This document shows positions 10,723 to 22,326 of a stretch of DNA of 64,000 nucleotides, one piece after another (within the stretch, counting starts at the first letter, position 1; each line of letters opens with the position of its first letter). The notes under the pieces were generated by a model, which worked only from the letters and a program-made list of their open reading frames with translations, was not told where the DNA came from and did no database searches. Source of the stretch: Dryobates pubescens (taxonomy: Eukaryota; Chordata; Aves; Piciformes; Picidae); NCBI RefSeq assembly GCF_014839835.1, contig NC_071644.1:7789266-7853265 (forward strand), given 5' to 3'. The position numbers and the translations under genes are program-made.

Positions 10723-13700
10723 ATGGATCAAGCAGAAGAACTTTCTGCAGACAGAAGGAAGAGCTTCCTCTCAGGTGACAAGGAAAAGAGCAATGGCTGT
10801 AGGACCCTTGTGGGATTTCTGTGCTTGCTCTCTGTGGTGGCTTTGCTGGCTGCTGTAGGAGATCCAGCTGGAGCTGCAGTGCAGAGAAGTCAGGTAGGAG
10901 AAAGGATCTCCTTCTCAAATGGCTTGAAAGGGGAGTGGGGATATCCAAGCTATGTGCATGTCTGTCCTGCTGGAAAGTGGTGCATTCAGGGAGCAATCTA
11001 AGCAGTACATAAGCAGCTGCTAAGGCAGCAAGGTCTGTGTATGGCTGTGGGGGTCCCTGTTTGCAGAGGAGCCTAGCAGCTAGCCATGCAGCCAAGCAGA
11101 ACCAGGTTAGTAGAGCTGTTGGGGTCCCTGTTTGCAGAGGAGCCTAGCAGCTAGCCATGCAGCCAAGCAGAACCAGGTGGTTAGAGCTGTTGGGGTCCCT
11201 GTTTGCAGAGGAGCCTAGCAGCTAGCCATGCAGCCAAGCAGAACCAGGTTAGTAGAGCTGTGAGTGCAGCCTGCAGATAACCAAACCCTGAATGCACAAA
11301 AGATTTGGGTTGGGTTTTTTTTCCCCTCAGAACTTTGGCTGTTTTCCTGAGGAGCTCTGCTCCCTGAGTGTGATGTGGCATGCAGACACTCTGAGCTTTC
11401 CTAGGAGCTCCAGAGGCAGGGCTCATGGTGTGAAATCCCAGCTGAGAGGATAACACTGAACTACAGAAGCTGTTAGCTGATAGGAACTCTCTCATGATCC
11501 ATCCATTAGCAAGCTCTGCTGGGACAGGCTGGTATGCAGGGGGGACCTGCAGCAAGGCTCTGGGGCTCTCAGAAGCTGGTCTCAGTTTTTGCTTTAGCTT
11601 AGTTTCAGCTTCTCTGAAGTGCTCACATCCTCTCCTGCTGTTTGTGAAGGTCCTGGCAGCAGCACCCCTTGTTTGCATCCCATGCTCAGGGCTCTTAGTG
11701 AGAGAACTCTGTGACTTGGGACCCATTCATGTTTAGTTTGAGGGGAGAGAGAAGGGAATGATTTATATTCATTATTACTCAAGTAAACTAAAGGAGGTCT
11801 GGCTGCAAAGGGCCAGTAAGACAGAGCAGGGATGCTGGCCAGTGTCTGCCTTCATCTTTGTCTGTGCTGGTGTCTGTTGCAGTTGCCGAGGGGGAGAATT
11901 TAATCTCTTTGTCCTTCTGGTACCTCCCAAGCTTCTGGAATGCTTGAGACTAACCCACAGTCAAATGGGTTTTCTCCTGGGAGCAGCTGACCTCTCCTCC
12001 AGTGCTGAGCATTCCCATAGTCTTGGCTCTTTGGCATCCAGACAGATCTTTTGATCCCAGTGATGCTGTGAAACGTTTAGCTGGGTCACTCCATTGCTGT
12101 CAGGATCCTACAGCTGAGCTGCAGCAGCCTGTGCCTGGTGCCACACCCTTCCCTGCTTCATTTTGCAACCCATTCTTAATTGAAAGCATCCTGGTGCCCC
12201 AGTGGGAGGTAGAGCAGAGGCTGGAGAAGGGCAGAGACTCAACCCTCTGCACCTTCCTTGGTCTGGTGAGTGGGTCAGATGCAGGTTTCAGTGATTGCTG
12301 CTGAGCCTGAGTCGCCCTTGGACATGGAATCTTAGAGCAGGTCCAGAGGAGGCCATGAAGATGATCAGAGGGCTTGAACAGCTCTGCTGTGAAGACAGGC
12401 TGAGAGACTTGGGGTTGGTCAGCCTGGAGAAGAGAAGGCTTCAGGGAGACCTTAGAATAGCTTCCAGTGTTTGCAAGGGGCTACAGGAGAGCTGGAGAGG
12501 GACATCTGACAAAGGCATGGAGTAGCAGGACCATGGTGATGGCCTCAAACTGGAAGAAGATGGATTTAGATCAGACACTAGGAAGAAATTCTTCCCCATG
12601 AGGGTGGTGAGGCACTGGAACAAGCTGCCCAGAGCAGCTGTGGAGGCTCCAAGCCTGGAAGTGTTCAAAGCCAGGTTCAGTGAGGCTTTGAGCAGCCTGG
12701 TTTAGTAGAAGGCATCCCTGCCCACAGCATGGGGAGTGGAACTAGATGATCTTTAAGGTCCCTTCCAACCCATCCTGTGATTCCATTTCACCCTCTGCTG
12801 GTGTCATCGGAGACCCCACTGGCAGACTGGGACACACCATGGAGAGGTGCTGCTGATCTGGCAGCATCTGGCAGCTGCAGCTTCAGGCATCTTTGTCTCC
12901 TCATGCTGTTGGCTTGCTGGCAGGCCAGGGCTTTGCTAGTTTGGCTCTTGGAGCCTCACTTTTTCCATCAGTGGAAGGCTCCTGCCTTCTGTGCTGTGAG
13001 GGTGATGCAGCTTCTGTAACATCACCAATGACACACTGCTGAGTGAGCATCCTGGTGCCTCTGGAGCAAAGGTGACACAGAGGTACTCAGCATCTTAGCC
13101 CTGCAAAGGGGAGGCAGAGCAGGAAGACTTCCAGAGACCTGTGTTTGGGTCCCATTTTCTTACCTCCACTACTCAGGACTAAAAGGCTTCTGGAGCCCGA
13201 GTCAGACGTGTCACAGAGGGGGATGTCTGTTGCTGTAGGTTGGCTTTCAGTGCTCTCCAGGGTTTCCAGAGCTCCTGTTTACTTTGAAGGCATTTCAGCT
13301 CCACAGTGCAGCTTTCTGAAGAGCTCTCTGCACAAAGGCTTGCCTGTTTTGCTCATTTGTCCAGCATTTCATTCCTTCTGTGGTGAGGCTGGAGAGCAAT
13401 AGTGAAGTGAAAAGGAAATGAGAACTCTCCAGGAAGAGCTGCAGCACTTGCTGTGGCCAGGAGCCTGCTGAGGCCTCATTTCTGCTCCATCTGTGCTCTC
13501 CAAGAGGAGAATGGAGCAGCTGCAGTGTCCTGAGCTGGAATGATGCAGCAGCTCAAGAGAACCTACAGCACCTCTGTCATCCAGCCTCGAGGAGTGCTGC
13601 TCCCTTCTTGTCTGTGCATGGCTGAGCCAAGAAATGCCCCAAGAAACCCCTCACAGTGCAGCCCCTCTTGCTCTGTCTTGGCTCAGTTCCCCACACTCAG

Positions 13701-16700
13701 AACAGCCACACTCTGCAAGGCACTGCCCACAGAATGGGTTGGGTTGGAAGGGACCTTAAAGCTCATCCAGTTCCAACCCCCTGCCATGGGCAGGGACACC
13801 TCCCACCAGCCCAGCTTGCTCAAGGCCTCATCCAGCCTGGCCTTGGACACCTCCAGGGAGGGGACACACACAGCCTCCCTGGGCAGCCTGTGCCAGTGTC
13901 TCACTGTAAAGAATTTCTTCCTAATCCTCAGTGTCAATCTGCCCTCTTCCAGCCTCAATCCATTCCCTCTCATCCTATCCCTACAAGTCCCCAGGCACTG
14001 GTCTTGCCTCCTGGACACCAGCTGTGCTCTCCAGCCCCCCAGATACCTCCTACTGGTATTTTTTTTCTATGCAGCCCTGCAGTCTCTGCCATCTCTTCTA
14101 ACCTCCTGTTCTGTGTTTTAAGGAAGATGCCACATCACCTGGTCTCCATGGAGTTGATGTCTCTGCTTTGCACAGCCCAGCTGTGCCCCCTCCAGCCCGG
14201 AGGAAACGCTACACCATCACCCCAGCACGGCTCAGATGGGACCACTTCAACCTGACATACAAGTATGGCCTTGCTTTAGCCCTGGGAGTCAGCATTCCCT
14301 GGGTGGCACTGGGGCTGTGGCTGCTACCCACATCACCATTGCTCACCCAGGTGCTGAGGAGGGGCAGCTGCTGAAGCAGGAGGGTTTCTGCAGGTGCTGC
14401 ACCTCTGGCCTCAGCAGCAGCGCTGCTAGCGGCACCCATGGCTGCTGCCAGCACAGCTAACTGCTCAGGGGCTGAGGGGTCAGGCCTCCCACAGCTGGAG
14501 ACCTCCTCCAGGGGGCAGGGAGTTGAATGAGGACTCTCTCAGGCTGATGTTTGCACAGGAATTCCATGGGAATGTGAACCATCACCGAGGGAAGGGCTGC
14601 TGAAAGGTGCTGTGATCTCAGGACAGCTCTGGCACTGCTGAGTGCTTTCAGGAGGCTGCTGTAGGGAACAAGAGTTCCCTGCTCTGGGATCCAGGGATAA
14701 AAATGATTGTTGCTAGAGCACTTCACCCTGGGTGCTTGAGGAGGGACAAAGGCTGTGGTGAAGAACATCTGATGGTAGAGAGCATCCGTACTGGATCAGT
14801 CCCTGGGGAGGGTTATTGAATGTTCTTAACATCCAGATCAAGCTGCTCCTGTTTTGAGCCTGCTAGAGTGCAAGGAAAGAGCTGAAGGCCTGACACAGCC
14901 TGGAGAGCCTTCAGCTGATGTCTGGGAAGGGGGCAGCATTCTCCTGAGGCTGCTGTGTGTCCCTGCAGGATCCTCTCCTTCCCGAGGAACCTCCTCAGCG
15001 CCCGGGACACGCGCAGGGGGCTGGCAGCTGCCTTCCGCATGTGGAGCGAGGTCTCTCCCTTCAGCTTCAGGGAGGTCCCAAGGCACCTGCCCAGCGACCT
15101 CAAAATAGGTAAGGCTGCAGGGGCTGCAGGGGCTGCAGGGGCTGCAGGGGCTGCAGGGCTCAGGGGGCTCTGTCGTGTGCTGACCCCACCAGGAACCTGC
15201 AGGGGTTCAGCCTGAGGCAGGAGCTAATTCCCTTTCACTGTATGGACTCTGCAGGGCTTCTGAGCCGGGGGCTGGGGGTGTTGCCTTTAATCAGCTTCTA
15301 ATTGCCCTGAAAAGATGTTAATGACATAATTACCATTTACAGTTGGGAAGCTGTAGGTATTTGACAAGAGTTAACCCTCAGAGTCTGCCATTGGGAAGGG
15401 ATTTTTCTGTTCCACAGGTGGAGAAAGTGAACATTGAGAGGGGAAATGACACTGACCCAAAGAGCAGGTGGCAGAGGCCAGCCTGGTTATGGGTTTAGTC
15501 TCCCTGCTCTTGATCATATTGAAGGACCATCTTTGCTCTCTCTCCTCACCTTCCTCCTGTCCCTGCAGTCTGGGAAGGGACTTTTGACAAGGGCTTGTGG
15601 GGAGAGGATGAGAGGGACTGGACTGAAGCTGGAGGAGGGCAGATTCAGACTGGAGATTAGGAAGAAAATTTCTCCAGTGAGGGTGGGGAGAGACTGGCAC
15701 AGGCTGCCCAGGGAGGCTGTGGCTGCCTCCTCCCTGGGCGTGTTCAAGGCCAGGTGGGATGAGGCTTTGAGCAACCTGAGCTGGTGGGAGGTGTCCCTGC
15801 TCCTGGCAGGGGATTGGAACTGGATGGTCTTCAAGGACCCTTCCAACCCAACCCATTCTGTGCATCTGAGTTACTGCTGAGTGCCTCAGGCCTAGGAGAA
15901 GGTCAGTGCTGAGGAGTTATCTGCTCAGTCTCATCCCCAGCTGTAAATTCTTCCTGGGACTGTTCTATGAACTAATTGTTTCCTGTGCAGATGGCAGCAG
16001 CCTTGACCAGAGCAGTGACCACTGTTTCGCAACCTGCTGCTCACGCAGCAGCACGTGGGCTGCCTTCCCAGGGGCCTGGGCTGCCTTCCCAGGGGCCTGG
16101 GCTGCCTTCCCAGGGGCCTGGGCTGCCTTCCCAGGGGCCTGGGCTGCCTTCCCAGGGGCCTGGGCTGCCACCACCTCAGCTCTGCAGCAGACACAGGGTA
16201 CAGTGGGATGCTGGCACGGTGGTAGCAGCCAGCCAGCAAAGCAGCTTTGGCTCTGGGGCTGTTGATTTGTGTTTCAAACCGAACAGCTCTGTCCTGAGGT
16301 GGTCACCTCCCTGTCCAGCTTCCCTCCCCCAAAAAAACCCAAACCAGCTTTCCCCGTGGTGGTGGAGGAGGAGCTGAGCATTCCTTTCTGGCAAGCAGAC
16401 TCATTTATCTCCTCTGGAAGCAGCTCTGAATCCAAGGTCATCACAGGGCTGAGGAGGTTGCATCACAGCCATCACTCCTGAGCAGAGCTTTCCCTTTTGT
16501 GGCTCTGTAGGGTGGAAACCTTGGGGTGCTGCAAGAGTGATTGTAGTCAATCACAGGTTTAGGGATGGCTGTGGCCTGTGCCCTGCTAGAGCCACTCCAG
16601 CTGCTGCTTTTCTCCACAGGCTTCTACTCCATCAATCACACAGACTGCCTGGAGTCGCTCATCCACCACTGCTTTGATGGAACAACAGGGGAACTGGCCC

Positions 16701-19700
16701 ATGCCTTCTTCCCCCCTAATGGGGAAATCCACTTTGATGACCACGAGTACTGGATCCTGGGGAACACCAGGTTCAGCTGGAAAAAAGGTAACAGAGTGCC
16801 TGGGGGCACAGGATGGATGCTGTGGGATTGGTACATGTCCTTGTTCTGGAGTTTACCTGGCCTGGGAAAGGGACAACAGGAAGGGTGGGGGTGAGACCAA
16901 ACCATCCTGGTGCTGAACTGTCCACTGGTTTTACACTGGGATTAGCCAATGGACTTCAGCAGCTGCTTGTCTGCTCCTTTTCCAGGTGTCTGGCTTACAG
17001 ACCTGGTCCATGTAGCAGCACATGAGATTGGGCATGCCCTAGGCCTGATGCACTCCCTGAACCCCAATGCCCTCATGCACATCAATGCCACTCTGACAGG
17101 CAAGAAGATCATCTCCCAGGATGAAGTCTGGGGAATCCACAGGCTCTATGGTAAGGAGGGCAGGGCTGTGCAGAGGGCAGCTGTGGAGCCCTTGTGCTGT
17201 TAGACCTGCAGCATCTGGCAGGCCAAGGCTGGAGGCCACTCGGAGGAGGATCTGACTCCTTTTTATGCAAGGGAGAATCAGAGACAGTGTGGCTGGGAAA
17301 GCTCTCTGAGATCATTGAGCCCAACTGTTCCCTCTCTGCAACTCGACCATGCTATACCTCCTTTGGGCTCTGCTTTCAGCACAAGTAGCTTCAAACAGAC
17401 AAAATGATGGACAGGAGGCTGGAAGTCTTAGAGACTTCATAATCCCACCCCCCCAGCTGGCACTGCTGGGAAAGGGTTGCAGAGGGGTCAGGCTGCTCTG
17501 AGCTGCTCTGGCAGACGCTGTGTGTCCTCACTTGTGCCTCAGCCCAGCAGCCAGCTCTGGGCATGGCCTCTCTGGGCCTTCTGTGCTGTGGCTCAGACAC
17601 GATTAAAAGGCCAGTTTCAGCCTGGAGGTGCAGTCCTGGAAGGATCAGGAGCACCCAAGGAAAGGAAAAGCAAAGGCAGGGGGAGGGCAGAGAGCTGCTT
17701 GTGCTGGACTCAGGTCTGTTAATGCAAGGGGCCAAAGCTGTCCACAAACCAAAGGACCTGGGGCAAGATTCTCTCAAGCTCTGACACATTCACCTGCTGC
17801 TCTTCACTCAGTACCTCATATAGGACTTGAATAGCAACCACCTTGGATTGCTGCTGCTGTGTGAGAGGTCTGATGCCCTGTGTGCTCCTGTTTCAGGGTG
17901 CATGGACAGGCTCCCCATGTGCCCAGCGTGGGCGCAGAAGGGCTTCTGCGAGAAGCGCAGGAAGCTGATGAAGAGGCACTGCCCAGCCACCTGTGACTTC
18001 TGCTATGGTACCTGCCTGCTCCTCTGGGATCCTTGGTGGGCTTTGCACAGAGGGAGGAGGTAAAAGCTAAGTAATGATTGCTGCAGGGAAAAGCAGGATC
18101 TTGATTCCATGCTGGAGGGCAGCAGGGACAAGTGCCCAGCCTCATGCAGCTCTGAGAAGCGCAGCAGAGGTGGCCCCTGCTGTGTTTGAGCCAAGCTCAA
18201 GGCTCAGGAATAGGAAGCAGCTTTTGTGTCTAAACATTTGTGGTCTGGAACATGGAACTGTCCTCTCCTTTCATGTAACTGAAGCAGGGGTGGGGAGTTC
18301 CCTGAGAATACAACTGCTCCCTGTGCCTCCTGGCCCCAGCTGCGGTGTTTGGTTCCTGATGCAGGGATGGGACACAAGACAAAGCACAGCTGGGCTTGAG
18401 CTGCTCTGCAGGAAAGGAGCTGAGGTTAATCCCCTTAGCTAACCTTGCAGTTCTCTGAGTCCAGCTCAGGGACTAATGCAGGATCAGGTTAAGCTAGTGC
18501 AGCTTTGGATAAATACCTCCTGCCCTCCACCTGCACCATGGAACTGGCACCTCTGGCTCCAGAGGCACTTGCTTAGAGCAGATTAATGCAGAGATGCAGT
18601 CAGAGAAGTACAAACCTTTGCATGCTGGGGGCTGTATGGAAGGGGGGAGGTGATTTTGCTCCACCTGTCAGTTTACAGGCCCCCAGATTTTCTTTGCACC
18701 TGAACCACCTTAAATGGCTGCCCAAGACCTGCTCAGCAGGAGCCTCTTCCTTAAGCCTTTGACGGTTCCTTAAATGATCACAGTTCTGTCTGAGGGCTTT
18801 GGAATGCCTGAAGCTTGCTAATGAGATACTTTTGCTCTCATCTCTGGTCTACAGAATTCCCCTTCCCAACAGTGCCTCCTACTCTGCCCCCACCAAGGAC
18901 CAAGACCAAGACGGTTTCTGAGGGCAGGAACGTCACCTTCCGCTGCGGGCAGAAGATAATCCACAAAAAAGGCAAAGTCTAGTGAGTGCTCTGCCCTGTT
19001 CCAGTCCTGGGGAGACACTGAGGCTCTTCCAGCTGCAGAAGCTGCAGTCACAGTGCAGGGTACCTTCTGGAGCAGGTCACTGTCTCATCTGGCAGCCAGA
19101 GCAGAAAGAGGGTGGCAGGAGGGGAGAGGGCAGGGTGCAGGTACTGCACATCCCCTTGCAAAGCATTTAGGCCAAAGGTGGAGCTAAGCAGCAACCAGAG
19201 AAGTGAGCTGGAAAAGGGTAAAACTATTTCCTCCAGAGCACAAAGACAATTCTTACCCTCAAGTCAGTTCCCAGCCCCCTGCTCTGCAACATCCCTGCTC
19301 TCAAGTTTGCCCTTTCAATTCACTCTTGCTGAGGTACAAGCAGCTTGCTCCTGGCTGCAGCTAAAAGGGAGATGCCCAAGTCCGTGAGTTGCTTGAGACC
19401 AAGGATCCAAATTCCCCTCACCTCTCAGTGGGATTCTGGCTCCAGAAGCACTCAGGATGGGGCCCAGCTCTAACAGCCAGCAGCTCCCTGAAATAAACAG
19501 TAAAAGTGAACCTTCCCCTCAGCAAAGCTCCCTAGGAGAAAGAGCCTCCACATCTCATGTGCCAGGCACTTGGTATTTAACCTCTGCTCCTCTTCCCCCT
19601 GACAGCTGGTACAAAGACAAGGAGCTGCTGGAATACTCCTACCCAGGTTACCTCTCCTTAAATGAAGACCACATGAGCATCATTGCCAATGCAATTAATG

Positions 19701-19780
19701 AAGGCACTTACACCTGTGTAGTAAGGAAAAAAGAAAGAATCCTGACTACTTATTCCTGGAGAATCAGACTGAAGCACTGA
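10723..19780 (+). CDS. MMP23B: Matrix metalloproteinase 23 (complete, 8 coding exons)
   Basis: Exons: 10723-10893, 14123-14262, 14969-15108, 16620-16787, 16986-17150, 17897-18007, 18855-18981, 19606-19780. Introns are GT-AG and phases close to give 398 aa (human about 390). MMP23 is a type II membrane zinc protease released by furin; the propeptide region also acts on Kv channel trafficking in the mammalian protein. Seen here: signal-anchor span ~28-46; furin site RRKR at 83-86; catalytic domain from YTITPARLRWDHFNLTY; zinc site HEIGHALGLMH at 219-229; six-cysteine ShK toxin-like domain ~262-299; C-terminal Ig-like domain ~310-398 with FRCGQ and TYTCVV cysteines. No classic PRCGVPD cysteine switch is seen, as expected for MMP23. 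I chose the ATG at 10723 because it leaves 27 residues before the anchor, like human. An ATTAAA lies at 20000-20005. No defect seen. Confidence 0.97.
11044..11262 (+). repeat. 71-bp tandem repeat, three copies, in MMP23 intron 1
   Basis: Three near-identical 71-base units begin with GGGTCCCTGTTTGCAG at 11051, 11122 and 11193. Each unit contains the same 39-base core (11067-11105, 11138-11176, 11209-11247) preceded by CCCTGTTTGCAG and followed by GTTAGT in copies 1 and 3 (GTGGTT in copy 2). The core is open in the plus direction and a multiple of three. See the finding on possible cassette exons. Confidence 0.9.
12330..12786 (+). mobile_element. CR1 LINE 3' end, about 455 bp, in MMP23 intron 1
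   Basis: Plus-strand CR1: AAGATGATCAGAGGGCTTGA, then GGCTGAGAGACTTGGGGTTG, RKKFFPMRVVRHWNKLP-like text, and a full 3' end GATGATCTTTAAGGTCCCTT followed by CCAACCCATCCTGTGATTCC. 5'-truncated, 3' end kept. It interrupts nothing coding. Confidence 0.88.
13726..14030 (-). mobile_element. CR1 LINE 3' end (reverse), MMP23 intron 1
   Basis: The plus strand begins AATGGGTTGGGTTGGAAGGG and runs through CCTGCCATGGGCAGGGACAC, AAGGCCTCATCCAGCCTGGC and CTCCCTGGGCAGCCTGTGCC. This is the reverse complement of a CR1 3' end. The element stops less than 100 bases before MMP23 exon 2 (14123), close to its splice acceptor. It is very close in sequence to the copy at 41.76 kb. Confidence 0.88.
15113..15160 (+). 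repeat. 9-bp tandem repeat, about 5 copies, in MMP23 intron 3
   Basis: Units of GGGGCTGCA repeat directly after the donor of exon 3 (15109-15110). The array starts only four bases inside the intron. GC-rich and perfect over several units, so probably length-variable. Confidence 0.9.
15575..15870 (+). mobile_element. CR1 LINE 3' end, MMP23 intron 3
   Basis: Plus-strand CR1: GGAGAGGATGAGAGGGACTG, AGGAAGAAAATTTCTCCAGT, GGCACAGGCTGCCCAGGGAG, and the end CTTCAAGGACCCTTCCAACC then CAACCCATTCTGTG. Same subfamily as the copies at 13.7, 20.0 and 41.8 kb. 5'-truncated. Confidence 0.87.
16057..16170 (+). repeat. 21-bp minisatellite, 5.4 copies, in MMP23 intron 3
   Basis: Unit GGGCTGCCTTCCCAGGGGCC plus T starts at 16057, 16078, 16099, 16120 and 16141, then a partial copy. 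The copies look identical. The period is a multiple of three, so the plus frame reads an open heptad (WAAFPGA). It lies wholly within the intron between exons 3 and 4, so I do not call it coding. Confidence 0.92.
17287..17350 (-). mobile_element. Possible CR1 LINE 3' tail remnant
   Basis: Text such as CTCTGAGATCATTGAGCCCA then ACTGTTCCC resembles the reverse complement of a CR1 end, but is short and diverged. In the intron between MMP23 exons 5 and 6. Confidence 0.35.
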
Positions 19781-20039
19781 CAGGCCCTGGCATGAGCAAG
19801 TCCTGCCAGGTCTGCTTCCAGTTCAGAATCTTCCTCTGGCATTTTGCATTTAACCTCCAGTAGCACAGCTGAACTTCTGCAGCAGCTCCCTCCCCACTCT
19901 GAGCAAAAGAGACTCTTGAGACTTGATTACTGGAAGGTAAAACTTTACCAAATGAGGTTTAATGATAAAGATTTTTACCAAGTAGGTGCTGTACAGAGAA
20001 TTAAAACTTCTTTTGTAAAAAAAAAGGAGAGAGGAGCTC

Positions 20040-20356
20040 AGTGTCAGGGGTTGCAGTGAACCTGGGGCTTGCTGGGGAGGAACAGGAACATCACAACTGG
20101 AGGAGCAGATCCAGGCCTCAGCTGTGCTGCAGGGGAGGTGCTGTGGGGGGAAAGGGACCAGTTACACTGTGGAAGTGTTGTGCTGTCACCCAAGGAGGGT
20201 GGGGATGCCCCTTCCCTGGCTATGTTCAAGGCCAGGTTGGAGGAGGCCTTGAGCAGCCTGGGCTGGTGGGAGGTGTCCCTGCCTGTGGCAGGAGGGTTGG
20301 AAGTGGATGACCTTGAAGGACCCTTCCAACCCAAACCATTCTGTGACTCTATGAAC
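20040..20356 (+). mobile_element. CR1 LINE 3' end
   Basis: Plus-strand CR1: GTTCAAGGCCAGGTTGGAGG, CTTGAGCAGCCTGGGCTGGT, and the end CCTTGAAGGACCCTTCCAAC then CCAAACCATTCTGTGACTCT ATGA. It begins about 35 bases after the putative MMP23 poly(A) signal, so it may lie in or just past the 3' UTR. Internal sequence is shuffled or diverged at its 5' side. Confidence 0.82.
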
Positions 20357-22320
20357 TTCAATATTTAATATTCCTTCTGCTTGTCAGACAGGAGGGAGGG
20401 GCAGAACAAGCCCTCCCTCATGCCTCTATTCCACCTTTTGACTTCTTCAGGTAAGAACAGAGAGTTTTAACTCCCCCCCAACCTCTCCCCCCTGTGCTCT
20501 GTATTTACTTATGATTCATGTTGTCACCTTACCCAACAGACTCTCTACCTCCACCAGCAGCTCCTCAGCAGTAGTCCTTTAGGTGTCTGGTCATGAAGCA
20601 TCATGGCTCCTTCAGCAGAGATGAGGAAACTTCCATCACTGTCCTCCCCCAGCGCCCCATGTGGGGAGGTAAATGTGCTGCAGCCCCCAGCCCAGCACTG
20701 GTACTGGCAGGCAAAGCCTGGTGCCCTCCTGTCCACAGTGTTCCTTTGCAGGCAGGAATCCCTGGCAGTCCTTGCTCTGAGCAAGATCCTTGTCCAGTAT
20801 TAGAGCAGCTCACGTTGCTGAGGTTTTTCCTTGTGGAGTTGTCCTTCTAACCTCTTGGAACAAACAAGTTTCTTCTTGCTCAAAAGCACCAAAGCAACTG
20901 CAAAGCTTCTCACAGACTGCAGCACAGGGCAGAAGTCTAGGAAGACCTTGGTGTCAGAGCAGAAAGGTCTCCTCTGCTCTAGGACAGTTTTAACCATCAC
21001 AGAACAACATCTTTGCAGGGTCAGTTAAGCTCAGCAAGACAAATACTGACAGCAGAGGCAAGAAAAGCTAAGCTGCAATAACCAAACACTGTGCACTGCT
21101 GGGGGAGAGCTGATCCTTGCCTTCTACAGCAGCAACACAAACAAAGTAGCCAGCCCTCAAACCACAGGAAGTGGCCATTGCAATCCAGCATTTAGATTCT
21201 CTTTGCTTTACTAAATCTAACCCAAACAATCTTTTTGTCAGAGCATGGCCACTGGAAGGAGATCAGGGCCCAGAGTGCACCATGCACAGCTTGGAATGAA
21301 AAACAGAGTCAAGCTCTGACCCTTCAGAGCTTGCCACAGGCCCTGGCACCATGGCTCCTTCCTGTGCAAGGGGGAATGAATGCTGCAACACCCCCTGCTT
21401 TTCAGTAGTTATTGATCTCCACCTAGGAGGAGCCTTGCTAGAAGAGCAGTCAGTTAACAGAACTGTGCCTCCCTCAGCACCAAGCAATCAATCAGGCCAA
21501 GAGAGCACAGAGAGTTCTGCATTCCTCTGCAGAACAACAAGGAGAAAGCCCAACCCCCAGCTACTGCTTTCAAAGTTTACCACATCCAAATTCCAGCTCC
21601 AAGATCTTTACCCAGAAAAGCTCCTCAGATGTACTGAAACTGATGGAATGTTTATCATTTCAGTTAATCCTTTTCCTGGGCTGGTGCCCAGTTCTGAGAG
21701 CATCAACACCCCAAGTTATTTCCCAAATCTGCCTCTTCCCAGAAAAGAAAGAGCAGAGACTCGAAAGGATGTGGTATCCCAACATGATTCCTCTGCTCTT
21801 TTATCTTAGGAGAAAGGAGTGGAATTCAGCATTACACAAGCAGTACAGCTAAGCTCTTTTTTTAGTGGAAAAAGGGCACAGGCAAAAGAGTTTTCTATAG
21901 AAAATAAAGTTTCAAGTCTCCATCTCAGATCTTTCTTGATTTGTAAAGCAATGGAGCCCTCCTCTTGCACCAGTGCCACTCTCAGTCCATGTGTACACCA
22001 CCCACAGGGATCAGCTCAGTGGTGCACCCACAAACCCTCTCAGTATTGAACCCAACCCAGCCTTGCTCTCTCCAAGGCACACAACAGGGAAGAAACCTCA
22101 GCACTGTGCTGGTTTTTTGCCCTAGCTCTACTCAGACACAGACAATTCACTTAAAATAAAGACAAAAAGAAGTTTTCTGCCCAGGCTGGCAGTGCTGTAA
22201 CAGTGGCAGCAGGAGGAACAGAGTTTCCACACCAAAAGAAGACTAAATGCCACCAACATCTGAGCTTGCTGTATGTGAGGAAAGGAAATCCCTTCACACT
22301 TCAAACAATTAAAAATGTAT

Positions 22321-22326
22321 TTTAAT
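22321..22326 (-). terminator. Candidate CDK11 poly(A) signal (ATTAAA)
   Basis: Plus TTTAAT reads ATTAAA on the minus strand, about 370 bases after the CDK11 stop codon. No minus-strand AATAAA was seen between it and the stop. Position is an inference; transcript ends would settle it. Confidence 0.4.

Noticed and set aside
16021-16265. Plus-strand frame of WAAFPGA repeats as a coding repeat domain
   Set aside because: The stretch lies between two MMP23 exons that join perfectly in phase to match the known protein; it is an intronic minisatellite.
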